Shown: in pieces, positions 50,881 to 59,800 of the stretch | Layout of the letters: each line of letters begins with the position of its first letter | Numbering within the stretch: position 1 is the first letter of the stretch | From: Burkholderia ambifaria AMMD | Lineage (GTDB): Bacteria; Pseudomonadota; Gammaproteobacteria; Burkholderiales; Burkholderiaceae | DNA length: 64,000 bases | Assembly (NCBI RefSeq): GCF_000203915.1 | Contig: NC_008392.1 | Coordinates: 1,116,001 to 1,180,000, forward strand | Direction of reading: 5' to 3' | Translations under genes and position numbers: made by a program | The notes under the pieces: generated by a model | What the model was told of the DNA's origin: nothing | What the model saw: the letters and a program-made list of their open reading frames with translations, nothing else | The model's database searches: none

Positions 50881-52207
50881 TCGAGAGGTGACCGCCGGCC
50901 CAGGACGACACGAGACGCGGTTCCGGAATCGGCGTGCCGAGGATGGCATCGACGTAATCGATGCGAAACCGGCCCGAGGCCGGTGCCGGCAGGCCGTCGA
51001 CCGAAAGCCATCTGCGCCCTGGCGTACCGCCGACCTGGAACACGATGCTGTCGCCGGAGATCAGCGCGTTGCCCGACAGTTCGGGGCTGAATTCGATCCG
51101 GTGATGAAACGCTGCGAGCGGGCCCGACAGGACGGATTTGAGCGTGATCAGCGAGCGCCCGGACGCGTTATAGACGCGCGTCGACCCGCGATGCGTGAGC
51201 CGGTACGGCTCGCTGCCGTCCCAGTGATAGATCATCGACACGTACTTGTCGGGGTCGTCCCAATTCCGGTCGAGCGCCCACGCGGCAAGATCGAAAAAGT
51301 ACGTGGGCAGGTAATTCGGATTGTCGATGTAGGTATCGCCCATCTCGGTCTGCCACAAGCCGCGCACCTTGCCGGTGGCGACGTAGCGCTGGTAAAGCCG
51401 GTCGAGGCTGTCGAGGCCGAGATAATGGACGTCGAGATAGTCGACCCAATCGAGCATTCGCGCGTGAGCGGTAGGGCTGGTGTATTCGAGCCAGCGCATG
51501 TAGTTGTCGAGGCCGCCCTGGTCGGGCCAGCCGCCGTAGACGACGTACGCGTGATACTTGCGGATGATTCTGGCGGCCGGTATGTGAATCCGCTCGACAT
51601 AGTCGCGCATCGCGTCGGGGTACGGGCGGGCCAGCGCCGGATTGCGGTTGTTGCCCGGTCCATGCCAGAACGACGCTTGAGGCGAGCCGCCCGAAAGCGG
51701 GCCCGCCGCCTCGTTCCAGATCTGGAAGTACTTGACGTTGTACGGCGGGGCCGAATACTTCTTCACGACGGCCTCGACATACCGTTCCCACACCGCGACG
51801 TCCTTCGGCGCGGAAAACCCGTCTCCGGGCACGGACGCATTCCATGCGGGGGTATAGCCGACGAACAGCAGGGATTTGATGCCGTTGCGATTGTTGCGCA
51901 ACAGGATCGGCGGCAATTCCGCGCCGTAGCTCGGGCCGGTCCGGTCAATATCGATCCGGCCGTCGTGCGGGCCGGGCTGACCCGGGCCGACGGAATCGCG
52001 TCCCCAGCGAAGGCCCATGCGTTGCCAGTACGGAATATCTTCGTCCGAGCCCGACCATCCATTGGCGCCGATCAGCTCCGTGATCCGGTGTCGCGCCGGC
52101 GACGTGCGCGGCGCAGGATTCGTATCGGTGCCGCTCCATGCCGGCAGCGCGTTTCCCAGTATCGCCAGCGCAAACGCAACGCACGCGCCGCGCGCCGCGC
52201 GCGTCAT
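50792..52207 (-). CDS. Secreted glycoside hydrolase (clan GH-A)
   Basis: 471 residues. Signal peptide with a hydrophobic core (ACVAFALAILGNALPAWSG), so periplasmic or secreted. A TIM-barrel follows with FQIWNEAAGP (acid/base Glu after Asn) and GLWQTEMGDT (nucleophile Glu), the pattern of clan A families such as GH39 or GH5, and a C-terminal beta domain (about 340-471). It probably trims or degrades the polysaccharide made by the locus, to release chains or to clear stalled polymer from the periplasm. It is transcribed against the main operon, one base after the stop of the GT4 gene, so the two are coupled. Start: ATG at 52207; the ATG at 52225 would only lengthen the signal peptide. Confidence 0.85.
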   Translation of the reverse strand: MTRAARGACVAFALAILGNALPAWSGTDTNPAPRTSPARHRITELIGANGWSGSDEDIPYWQRMGLRWGRDSVGPGQPGPHDGRIDIDRTGPSYGAELPPILLRNNRNGIKSLLFVGYTPAWNASVPGDGFSAPKDVAVWERYVEAVVKKYSAPPYNVKYFQIWNEAAGPLSGGSPQASFWHGPGNNRNPALARPYPDAMRDYVERIHIPAARIIRKYHAYVVYGGWPDQGGLDNYMRWLEYTSPTAHARMLDWVDYLDVHYLGLDSLDRLYQRYVATGKVRGLWQTEMGDTYIDNPNYLPTYFFDLAAWALDRNWDDPDKYVSMIYHWDGSEPYRLTHRGSTRVYNASGRSLITLKSVLSGPLAAFHHRIEFSPELSGNALISGDSIVFQVGGTPGRRWLSVDGLPAPASGRFRIDYVDAILGTPIPEPRLVSSWAGGHLSISFYVPEPRPGADDKPCPCLGYLVVTPLP

Positions 52208-52208
52208 T

Positions 52209-53453
52209 TCAATGGGACGGCACATGGGCGTGCGCTCCGTTCGCGACTGGATCGCGCGCTTCGGGGAGCAGTTCGGTGTTCGGCTCGCCGAGCGACAAAT
52301 GACGCATCACCTCGCACGCGTAACGCGACTTCGTGTACAAGCCCACGTCGTACGACAGCTGCGCGTTCGCGAGATGATCGGCGAGCGCATCGAGTGCTGC
52401 CGTGAGGCTGGCCGGGTTCGCCGAGTATTTGATCTTGTTGCCGATTTCGTCACCGAAGGTCGACATGCTGCCGAGATCATGAACGAGGATCGGCATGCCG
52501 AGCGCGGCCGCTTCGACGATCACCAGCGGCGCGTTCTCGCCGCAAATCGACGGGAGCACCAGCGCGTCGAGCCCGCGCGCACGCGGAAACAGCTCGGCGT
52601 GCGGCAGACTGCCCGCAAACGACACACGTCCTGCGTCGATCAGCGAAGCGTACTGGCTTTCCAGCCGGCGTCTGTCGGGACCGTCGCCGAACAGCGTGAT
52701 GCACCGCACGCCGTGAAATTGCGTGGCCGCCAGCAGCTCGAGGAACTGGCCGATGCCCTTTTCCGCCGAAATTCGCCCGATGAACGCGAGTTGCAGGCCT
52801 GAATCGCGTCGGCCGGCGCGCCGTGGATGACATTCCGGAATCGCGACGGGGTTGGGAAAGAACACGCTGTTCGTGATGCCGCGCCGGCGCAACGCTTCGC
52901 GCATGAACACGCTCGGGCACAGGAACAGATCGAAGGCGCTGCGCGGATCGGTCAGCCGGTCCATGGCCAGCCAGTGCATTTTCCTGAGCGTGTCGTAGAC
53001 GAAGCCGCGCGGGCTCGAGCGCGTCATCAGCGGACGCAGCGTGCCGATATCATCGAGCGCGACCGGCACCACGCGCCCGCGTGGGTAATAGAGCATCAGC
53101 GGGTTATGAAACACGAGGTGGTAGTCGTGGCAGGTCAGGTAGGTCCTGTAGCCGAACCGCTGCCTGTTTCGCCTGATCACGCCGAGAATCGACGAAGACA
53201 TGTAGCCGTGATAGTTGTGGACCCAGATGCGATCCGGCATGAACCGCTGAATCGTCCTGTCCAGCGCCAGCGCGGCACGAATGTTCCATACGGGATGGGC
53301 AGCCAGGCTCACCTCCGCGACATCGCCCTTGTCGAATTTCTCGACCACGACTTCGGGCATCTCCCGCAACGTCTCCACCGACAATCGATAGACCTGCTCG
53401 GCCCCGCCGAAGGCATCGTAGTCGTTCACGATCAGCACGCGCTTGCTTTGCAT
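52209..53453 (-). CDS. Glycosyltransferase, GT4 family
   Basis: 414 residues, GT-B fold. N-terminal NDYDAFGGAEQVYR; C-terminal donor site LAFIGRISAEKGIGQFLEL, FGDGPDR and the EX7E-like region CGENAPLVIVEAAALGMP. It transfers a sugar to the growing lipid-linked repeat; donor and acceptor cannot be read from sequence. It points away from the initiating transferase gene on the plus strand, so 53454-54119 is a divergent promoter region. Start: ATG at 53453, six bases after GAGG; an upstream ATG at 53483 is less likely. Confidence 0.87.
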   Translation of the reverse strand: MQSKRVLIVNDYDAFGGAEQVYRLSVETLREMPEVVVEKFDKGDVAEVSLAAHPVWNIRAALALDRTIQRFMPDRIWVHNYHGYMSSSILGVIRRNRQRFGYRTYLTCHDYHLVFHNPLMLYYPRGRVVPVALDDIGTLRPLMTRSSPRGFVYDTLRKMHWLAMDRLTDPRSAFDLFLCPSVFMREALRRRGITNSVFFPNPVAIPECHPRRAGRRDSGLQLAFIGRISAEKGIGQFLELLAATQFHGVRCITLFGDGPDRRRLESQYASLIDAGRVSFAGSLPHAELFPRARGLDALVLPSICGENAPLVIVEAAALGMPILVHDLGSMSTFGDEIGNKIKYSANPASLTAALDALADHLANAQLSYDVGLYTKSRYACEVMRHLSLGEPNTELLPEARDPVANGAHAHVPSH

Positions 53454-54119
53454 AAGAGGCCTCGGAGCGTGCCGTTCCGCCACAGGATCAGGACGCGATG
53501 ATTGCGGCGCGCATCGCGATGGATGAATGGAATGGCTTCGATCCGGAACGGATCGATTTCGAGTGGTGCCGCCATTGATTCACGAATACGCGCCGGATTT
53601 TCCCGATCCACTTCTCAGCATGCGGTATGCCAGCAGTGAAAGAAACGAGGCGTGCCAAGGGTAAGCACGACGAGGCGGCATTTTTGAATGCCCAATTCGA
53701 TGAAAAACGTTGCAGGAGTGAATCGTCGGCGCGTGGAACCAGCGCGTGGCGGGCATCCGTGGTTTCAAGAGAGAAACATTGCGCGGGTTAACGGCGCGAT
53801 CGCTCGTTCGTTGATCGTATGAATTTCGCCCGCCCGATTCGATATGAACATTTCGATTAATTAAAAGGAGCCGTCCACAGACACTTTGCGGAATTACGGT
53901 ATTTCTTTGTGGGTTTCATAACAGAGCACGCGTGCTTCCTTCAGTACGATCGGTCATGAATCGGGGTGGCGGGCGACAGACGCCGAGTAGCGAAGGGACG
54001 GGGGCCAGCGGCCATTTCCAGTCCTCGGTCGGTGCTGTCGTCATAAGCGGAAGGACCGGCTACGTCGGCGGTTTCGTGGCACGACCGTCGCGGTGGCTGC
54101 AATGCTGGGGGAAGCTGAA
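53454..54119. other. Divergent promoter region within the polysaccharide locus
   Basis: 666 bases with no convincing gene. The segment 53770-53930 is distinctly AT-rich for this genome (for example ATTAATTAAAAGGAG near 53857-53871) and is the best place for the promoter of the rightward genes. A ribosome-site-like AAAAGGAG there is followed by no sizeable frame. A 7-bp palindrome around GAA (CGATCCG/CGGATCG) lies near 53538-53554. The Crp-type regulator at the end of the locus could bind in this region, but no clear Crp palindrome is visible. Confidence 0.45.
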
Positions 54120-55202
54120 ATGCCTGGATATTTCCACAGAGCGATCGACGTCACGTTGATCGTGTTGGGCGCGGTCGGAACATCCCGTGTCGGTATGGCC
54201 GACATCGGAAGTCCACCCCGACTGGATCCCTCGTTGGTCGCATTCGTCGCCGCGCTTGCGCTGTCGGTATTCCCCGCGTGCGGCGCCTACTCGGCGCGAT
54301 GCACGAAGTCGCTCGCAAGCGCGATCAGCCGCACGACGCTCGCGTGGTTCGTCGTGCAGCTGTGCGGCCTCGTATTGCTGTTCATGATTCATCGCAGCGC
54401 GCCGCCGTTGTTGCCGTGGTTCATCTACTGGACGCTGGTGAGCGGGATTTCGCTTCTCGTTTCACATACGGCCGCCCTCGTTGCATTGTCTGTCGCGCGG
54501 CCGGCCTGGCTCGGGCATTGGCAGACGGAACATGGCTACGGCATCGGCGGCGCCGCCCCGGCGTCGGCCGGCGAAGCGCGCCCGTCCGTGCCGGCGCGGT
54601 ACATCGTGAAGCGCTGTTTCGACGTGATCGGCGGTGCGTTGCTGATCGTCGTGCTGTCGCCGCTGCTGATCACGCTGATGGTCGTCGTATGGTGCGACGG
54701 CGGGCCGGCGTTCTACGGACACGTTCGCGTCGGGCAGCATGGGCGCAAATTTCGATGCATGAAGTTCCGCTCGATGGTCGTGAACGCGGACCAGATGCTC
54801 AAGCAACTTCTGGAAACCGATCCTGAGGCTCGCGCCGAGTGGGAGAGTGGCTTCAAGCTCAAGAACGATGTCCGCGTGACGCGTATCGGCCGCTTTCTGC
54901 GCCGCACGAGCCTGGACGAGCTGCCGCAGCTCTGGAACGTGATGCGCGGAGAGATGAGTCTGGTGGGGCCGCGGCCGATCGTCGATGAAGAGCTCGCGCG
55001 TTACGGCGCCGACGTCAAGTACTACCTGCAGGTCAGGCCCGGCATGACGGGGCTTTGGCAGGTCAGCGGCCGCAGCAATACCGACTATGCGACGCGCGTG
55101 TCGCTGGATGTGGACTATGTGAAGAACTGGTCGGTCCTTCGGGACGTGGTGATCCTGTTCAAGACGATCAGGGTGGTCGTCAAGGGCCACGGCGCGTACT
55201 GA
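54120..55202 (+). CDS. Undecaprenyl-phosphate sugar-1-phosphate transferase (WbaP/BceB-like)
   Basis: 360 residues. Four N-terminal membrane segments, a linker much shorter than in full WbaP-type proteins, then the catalytic domain: KRCFDVIGGALLIVVLSPLL (membrane helix), GHVRVGQHGRKFRCMKFRSM, RRTSLDELPQLWNVMRGEMSLVGPRP split across motif blocks, and RPGMTGLWQVSGRS. It starts repeat-unit synthesis by moving a hexose-1-phosphate (glucose or galactose) to undecaprenyl phosphate. The central CoA-binding-like domain of the family appears to be missing, which makes the protein about 100 residues shorter than usual. Start: ATG at 54120, seven bases after a GGGGGA run; ATGs at 54093 and 54102 are alternatives. 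Confidence 0.9.
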   Translation: MPGYFHRAIDVTLIVLGAVGTSRVGMADIGSPPRLDPSLVAFVAALALSVFPACGAYSARCTKSLASAISRTTLAWFVVQLCGLVLLFMIHRSAPPLLPWFIYWTLVSGISLLVSHTAALVALSVARPAWLGHWQTEHGYGIGGAAPASAGEARPSVPARYIVKRCFDVIGGALLIVVLSPLLITLMVVVWCDGGPAFYGHVRVGQHGRKFRCMKFRSMVVNADQMLKQLLETDPEARAEWESGFKLKNDVRVTRIGRFLRRTSLDELPQLWNVMRGEMSLVGPRPIVDEELARYGADVKYYLQVRPGMTGLWQVSGRSNTDYATRVSLDVDYVKNWSVLRDVVILFKTIRVVVKGHGAY

Positions 55203-55213
55203 TCACCCGGGCG

Positions 55214-55233
55214 CGATCCCGTCGCCGGGATCG
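55214..55233 (+). terminator. Short perfect hairpin after the initiating transferase gene
   Basis: An 8-bp perfect stem (CGATCCCG/CGGGATCG) with loop TCGC, twelve bases after the stop codon. No T-run follows. It may protect the 3' end of the upstream message or weakly terminate it. Confidence 0.4.
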
Positions 55234-55266
55234 ATTACCTCACGCACATACTGAAGAGATGTCGAC

Positions 55267-56475
55267 ATGGCTCATGTGATGCAAAGCGATACGGCCGTCA
55301 GCGATTCAACGCGCTTCGGCAGGGTGGCGATCGTGCACGACTGGCTGACGACGTATGCCGGATCCGAACGCGTGCTGGAGCAGATCATCCGGATCTGGCC
55401 TGACGCGGACTTGTTCAGCATCGTCGACTTCTTCCCGGAAGAGCATCGCGCCGCGCTGGGCGGCAAGCATGCGAAGACCTCGTTCATCCAGCATCTGCCT
55501 CGGGCGAGAAGGGCTTTTCGCACGTACTTGCCGCTCATGCCGCTGGCCGTCGAACAGTTCGATCTCTCCGCGTACGATCTCGTGATTTCGTCGAGCCATG
55601 CGGTTGCGAAGGGGGTCATTACCGGGCCCGACCAGGTTCATGTCAGCTACGTGCATTCGCCTATCCGCTACGCGTGGGATCTTCAGCACCAGTACCTGAT
55701 GCAGGCCGGTGTGACGAAGGGGCCGAAGAGCTGGCTCGCACGCAGCGTGCTGCATTACATGCGGATCTGGGATCAGCGCACCGCGCATGGTGTCGATGCG
55801 TTCGTCGCGAACTCGGAATTTATCGGCCGCCGGATTCGCAAGATCTATGGAGCCGGCTCGACGGTCGTGTATCCGCCGGTAGACGTCGATCGTTTCGACC
55901 TCGGCACAAACCGTGAGGATTTCTATCTGATCGCGTCGCGGATGGTGCCGTACAAGCGTATCCCGCTGATCGTCGAGGCGTTCGCGAGCCTCCCCAATCG
56001 ACGTCTGGTCGTCGTCGGCGACGGGCCCGACTTCAAGCGGGCGAAGGCGCTGGCGGGGCCGAACGTCACGTTGCTCGGGTATCAGCCGACACCAGTGCTG
56101 ATCGACCTGATGCGGCGCACGCGCGCGTTCGTGTTCGCCGCGGAAGAGGATTTCGGCATCACGCTGGTGGAGGCGCAGGCCTGCGGCGCGCCGGTCATCG
56201 CGTACGGCCGGGGCGGGGCGCTCGAAACGGTCATCGAGTCGCAGGATCCGAACTACGGCACGGGCCTGTTTTTCATGCAGCAGAGCGTGCCGGCGATCGT
56301 CGATGCGATCACGCGCTTCGAAGCGCATGAGCCGATGCGTCCGGAGGTGTGTCGCGGCAATGCGGTTCGCTTTACCGCCGAGCGCTTCAGAGCCGAGTTT
56401 CTGCAGGTCGTCGAGAACGCCATATGCGAGGCGCGCGCGCGATGTTCGCCACACGGTGCATTCGAGGGAGCATGA
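55267..56475 (+). CDS. Glycosyltransferase, GT4 family (mannosyltransferase-like)
   Basis: 402 residues. N-terminal IVHDWLTTYAGSERVLEQI (acceptor side) and GT4 donor motifs: FYLIASRMVPYKRIPLIVEAF, VVGDGPDFKRAK and the EX7E in FAAEEDFGITLVEAQACGAP. This form is common among GDP-mannose-using transferases of Wzx/Wzy loci, which fits the mannose-1-phosphate guanylyltransferase encoded two genes on. It ends one base before the flippase start. Start: ATG at 55267, eight bases after GAAGAG. Confidence 0.87.
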   Translation: MAHVMQSDTAVSDSTRFGRVAIVHDWLTTYAGSERVLEQIIRIWPDADLFSIVDFFPEEHRAALGGKHAKTSFIQHLPRARRAFRTYLPLMPLAVEQFDLSAYDLVISSSHAVAKGVITGPDQVHVSYVHSPIRYAWDLQHQYLMQAGVTKGPKSWLARSVLHYMRIWDQRTAHGVDAFVANSEFIGRRIRKIYGAGSTVVYPPVDVDRFDLGTNREDFYLIASRMVPYKRIPLIVEAFASLPNRRLVVVGDGPDFKRAKALAGPNVTLLGYQPTPVLIDLMRRTRAFVFAAEEDFGITLVEAQACGAPVIAYGRGGALETVIESQDPNYGTGLFFMQQSVPAIVDAITRFEAHEPMRPEVCRGNAVRFTAERFRAEFLQVVENAICEARARCSPHGAFEGA

Positions 56476-56476
56476 A

Positions 56477-57856
56477 TTGATCGCACAGATCGCAGCGTGG
56501 CGGAGCCGCCTGTCCCGGCTTCACCCCGACCATCTGCGGATCGCGCGGGGCGCGATCTGGATTTCGACGTTTGTCTTGCTCGGCAAAGTCGCGGCCGCGC
56601 TGCGGGAAATGGCGATCGCCTACCACTACGGCATCAGCCCGGTCGTCGATGCCTACCAGCTCACGTTCAACCTGATTACATTTCTGCCGGCGGCATTCGT
56701 CGTCGGGCTTCAGATCATGCTGGTACCCACGCTGGTCGGACTACGCACGCAGCCCGTACGCGAGCAGGCCCGCTTTCTGGGCGAATTGCAGATGGTGGCG
56801 CTCGTGTTCGGCAGCGTCTGCGCAACGGCGTTGCTGGTTGCGTGGCCCTGGATGCTCGGACTGTTCGAGCGCAACCTGTCCGGCCAGACGCGCGAGATGT
56901 CTCGCGCGATGATGATGACGATGAGCCCGATCGGCATCCTGATGATGACGATCTGCGTGTTCGCGGCGCGCCTGCAGGCGCGCGAGCGCCACATCAACAC
57001 GTTGCTGGAAGCGCTGCCTGCCGTCGTGGTGCTGCTCTTCCTGATCGTCTGGCAGCAAGGGAATTCGCCCGCGCCGCTGATGTGGGGCACGACGATCGGC
57101 TTCCTGCTGCAAGCGGCGTGGCTCGCCGCGCTGGCGCGCGCCACCGACGGTGTGCAAACCCGCTTCTTTTTTTCGCTGCGATCGCCGCAATGGTCGCGCA
57201 ACTATCGCACGGTCGGCATGTTCATGCTGTGTCAGCTCGTGTTGAGCCTTGCGGTGCCCCTCGATCAGTATTTCGTCGCAGGCCTCGGCGATGGCGCGAT
57301 CGCGACGCTCTCCTATTCGGGCCGGCTGATTGCGCTGCTCGAGGGCGTCGGCGCGATGGCCATCGGCCGCGCGACATTGCCGGTGTTCTCGGACATCCAG
57401 AGCAACGGCGAGCCGGCGAGGGCACGCGAGATGGCGCTCAAGTGGTCGTTCCTGATGCTGGGCGTTGGCGTGCTGGTGACGGCGATCGTCTGGCCGCTCG
57501 CGCCGATCGTCATCAAGCTGATCTTTCAACACGGCGCGTTCACGGATGCGGACACGGCCACCGTCGCCCATCTGGTGCGCTGGAGTCTCGTGAAGTTGCC
57601 GTTCTATTTCGCACAACTGGTGCTGCTGCAGCTGTTCGCGAGCGAAGGGCGCCTGAAGGCATTGGCCGGCATGGCCATCGTGTGCTTCATCGTCAAGGCG
57701 CTCGCCAATGTCGTGTTGATCCAGTGGCTCGGCATCGTCGGTATCGTGCTCGCATCGGCGGCATCCGCCGCGAGCGCGTTCGCCTACCATCTCTCGCTCA
57801 TGGGTTGGGATCGGCACGTTCGAACGGTGACCCGGAGCGGGAAACGAAAGGCATGA
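56477..57856 (+). CDS. MurJ/MviN-type lipid flippase (Wzx role)
   Basis: 459 residues with about 12-14 membrane segments. Opening region IARGAIWISTFVLLGKVAAALREMAIAYHYG and the conserved DAYQLTFNLITFLPAAFV are those of the MurJ branch of the MOP flippases rather than the usual polysaccharide Wzx. In this context it should turn the lipid-linked repeat unit across the inner membrane. Start: TTG at 56477 directly after the upstream TGA, six bases behind a GAGGGAG ribosome site; the frame is open to 56303 but that part overlaps the glycosyltransferase gene and is not membrane-like. Confidence 0.87.
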   Translation: MIAQIAAWRSRLSRLHPDHLRIARGAIWISTFVLLGKVAAALREMAIAYHYGISPVVDAYQLTFNLITFLPAAFVVGLQIMLVPTLVGLRTQPVREQARFLGELQMVALVFGSVCATALLVAWPWMLGLFERNLSGQTREMSRAMMMTMSPIGILMMTICVFAARLQARERHINTLLEALPAVVVLLFLIVWQQGNSPAPLMWGTTIGFLLQAAWLAALARATDGVQTRFFFSLRSPQWSRNYRTVGMFMLCQLVLSLAVPLDQYFVAGLGDGAIATLSYSGRLIALLEGVGAMAIGRATLPVFSDIQSNGEPARAREMALKWSFLMLGVGVLVTAIVWPLAPIVIKLIFQHGAFTDADTATVAHLVRWSLVKLPFYFAQLVLLQLFASEGRLKALAGMAIVCFIVKALANVVLIQWLGIVGIVLASAASAASAFAYHLSLMGWDRHVRTVTRSGKRKA

Positions 57857-58082
57857 TCGTCGTCCGTTCATTGCGCGGCCGTGGAGCGGTGGCGGCGACC
57901 TGATGAACCACGCGTGTCGCGAATCGAACGTCCAGTGTGTCGTTACGCACGGTCTGCAAAATCGATGCGACTTAGAGTGAATGCATGAAAGGGCGGGCGC
58001 GATCGTCCGGAAAGCATCGCGCGTCCGAATGCGCTTCAGTCGCGGGAGACAGCGGCGCGTTCCTCGACAGCGGAGCGATACC
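57857..58082 (+). other. Leader of the guanylyltransferase gene
   Basis: 226 bases between the flippase and guanylyltransferase genes. It contains the end of spurious frames and a plausible promoter zone around 57940-57985 (AAATCGATGCGACTTAGAGTGAATG), but no element that I can name. The gap suggests that the last gene can be expressed alone. Confidence 0.3.
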
Positions 58083-59627
58083 ATGTCATCACTGCAAGTA
58101 GAGACGTGCGACATCGACGAAGGCCGGCAGCCGGAGTGCGGTCCGGTCGTCGATCAGTCGACGGCGCCGGTGCGTACGCGCATTCTGCCGGTCATTCTGG
58201 CCGGCGGTTCGGGCACACGCCTATGGCCGGTTTCGCGCGAGCATTATCCGAAGCAACTGATCGATGTCGTCGGCTCGGATTCGTTGCTGCAAGCCACCGC
58301 AACGCGAATGACCGATCTCCCGGCCGGCTGGCAGGTGTCGGGCTCGCCTGTCGTCGTGTGCGGCGCCGACCTTCAATTCCTGATCGCCGAGCAACTGCGC
58401 GCGGGCGGGATCGACGCGCGGTTCATCGTCGAGCCCGTGCGGCGGGATACCGCGCCCGCGTTGACACTGGCGGCCTCGTTTGCATGCGCGGCCGGCGACG
58501 ACGCGATCCTGGTCGTCATGCCGTCCGACCAGTTGATCAAGGACACGCCGGCGCTCAAGCGGGCCGTTGCCCTGGCCGCCCGCCATGCGGAAGCGGGAGC
58601 GATCGCGACGCTCGGTGTGCCGCCGACCCATGCCGCGACTGCTTTCGGGTACATCTGCGTCGGTGCCGCGATTGGCGACGGCGCGCACCGGATCGAGCGG
58701 TTCGTCGAGAAGCCATCGGCGGAGCGCGCGGCCGAGTACCTCGCGGCGGGCGGCTACTGGTGGAACAGCGGCATCTTCGTGTTGCGCGCGTCGGTCTGGC
58801 TCGCGACGTTGCAACGGCTGCAGCCGGACATGCACGAGTCGTGTCTTGCTGCGTTCGTCGCCGGCGCGTCCAGCGGCAGCGTCTTCAATCCCGAGCCCGG
58901 CGCGTTCGCCCGCGTTGACGCGAACTCGATCGACTATGCGGTCATGGAGCGCATCGGCATGCCCGAATCGGAGTGCGACGGGGTTGTCGTACCGCTCGAC
59001 GCCGGCTGGTCGGATCTCGGTTCGTGGGATGGCGTGTGGGACGCGCTCGACAAGGACGATTGCGGCAATGTGGGACGCGGACGCGTCATGTTCGAAGGCG
59101 CGGCTTCCACGTACGCTCATTCGAACGGACGCCTCGTGGCATGCGTGGGTACCACCAATGTCGTCGTGGTGGAAACGGCCGATGCGGTGCTCGTGGCCGA
59201 CCGGGCGCACGTGCAGGACGTGAAGCGGCTCGTGGCGCGCATCAAGGCGGAGCGGGCGCCCGAGGCCGATTCGCATCGCAAGGTGCATCGCCCCTGGGGC
59301 TTCTATGATTCGATCGATCGCGGCGAGCGTTTTCAGGTGAAGCATATCGTCGTGTCGCCGGGTGGGCGGCTGTCGTTGCAGATGCATCACCACCGTGCGG
59401 AGCATTGGGTCGTCGTGCGTGGCACCGCGCTCGTCACGCGCGGTGACGAGCAGCTGCTGCTCACCGAAAACGAGTCGGCCTTCATCCCGGTCGGCGTGCG
59501 TCACCGGCTCGAGAATCCGGGCAAAGTCCCGCTCGAGATCATCGAGGTTCAATCGGGCACGTATCTGGGCGAAGACGACATCGTTCGTTTCGACGACAGC
59601 TATGGCCGCTGCGACCCGCACACGTGA
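58083..59627 (+). CDS. Mannose-1-phosphate guanylyltransferase / mannose-6-phosphate isomerase
   Basis: 514 residues, bifunctional AlgA/ManC/BceA type. N-terminal nucleotidyltransferase: LAGGSGTRLWPVSR with YPKQ, FVEKPSAE, and GGYWWNSGIF. C-terminal cupin with HRPWGFYDSI, RLSLQMHHHRAEHWVVV (metal His residues). It makes GDP-mannose from mannose-6-phosphate or fructose-6-phosphate routes and so supplies the donor for one or more transferases of the locus. Last rightward gene of the locus, followed by a hairpin. Start: ATG at 58083, seven bases after GGAG; the frame is open back to 57981. Confidence 0.93.
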   Translation: MSSLQVETCDIDEGRQPECGPVVDQSTAPVRTRILPVILAGGSGTRLWPVSREHYPKQLIDVVGSDSLLQATATRMTDLPAGWQVSGSPVVVCGADLQFLIAEQLRAGGIDARFIVEPVRRDTAPALTLAASFACAAGDDAILVVMPSDQLIKDTPALKRAVALAARHAEAGAIATLGVPPTHAATAFGYICVGAAIGDGAHRIERFVEKPSAERAAEYLAAGGYWWNSGIFVLRASVWLATLQRLQPDMHESCLAAFVAGASSGSVFNPEPGAFARVDANSIDYAVMERIGMPESECDGVVVPLDAGWSDLGSWDGVWDALDKDDCGNVGRGRVMFEGAASTYAHSNGRLVACVGTTNVVVVETADAVLVADRAHVQDVKRLVARIKAERAPEADSHRKVHRPWGFYDSIDRGERFQVKHIVVSPGGRLSLQMHHHRAEHWVVVRGTALVTRGDEQLLLTENESAFIPVGVRHRLENPGKVPLEIIEVQSGTYLGEDDIVRFDDSYGRCDPHT

Positions 59628-59640
59628 TGCCGGATGAAGC

Positions 59641-59673
59641 GCGTGCGACGTCCGCCGTATCGGCGTCGCACGC
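59641..59673 (+). terminator. Hairpin after the guanylyltransferase gene
   Basis: A 10-bp perfect outer stem (59641-59650 with 59664-59673) plus a 3-bp inner stem, 14 bases after the stop. A weak T-containing tail (CTTGTCGT) follows. It sits between two genes that converge (guanylyltransferase and the Crp-like regulator), so a terminator for either strand is reasonable. Confidence 0.55.
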
Positions 59674-59800
59674 CTTGTCGTGGTGCCGGGCCTGCCGCGC
59701 CTGCCGGGGCCCCGGTTCGTCGCGGCATGGCACGGCATGGCAACGCCGCGCCGACGCGCGTTCGCGGCGCGGCCCACCGCTGCCGCATTTCGCATGCGGG

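Noticed and set aside
41846..59627. The cepacian (bce) operon
   Set aside because: Exporter, kinase and guanylyltransferase are similar, but the bce-specific UDP-glucose dehydrogenase, phosphatase and acyltransferases are absent and the gene order differs.
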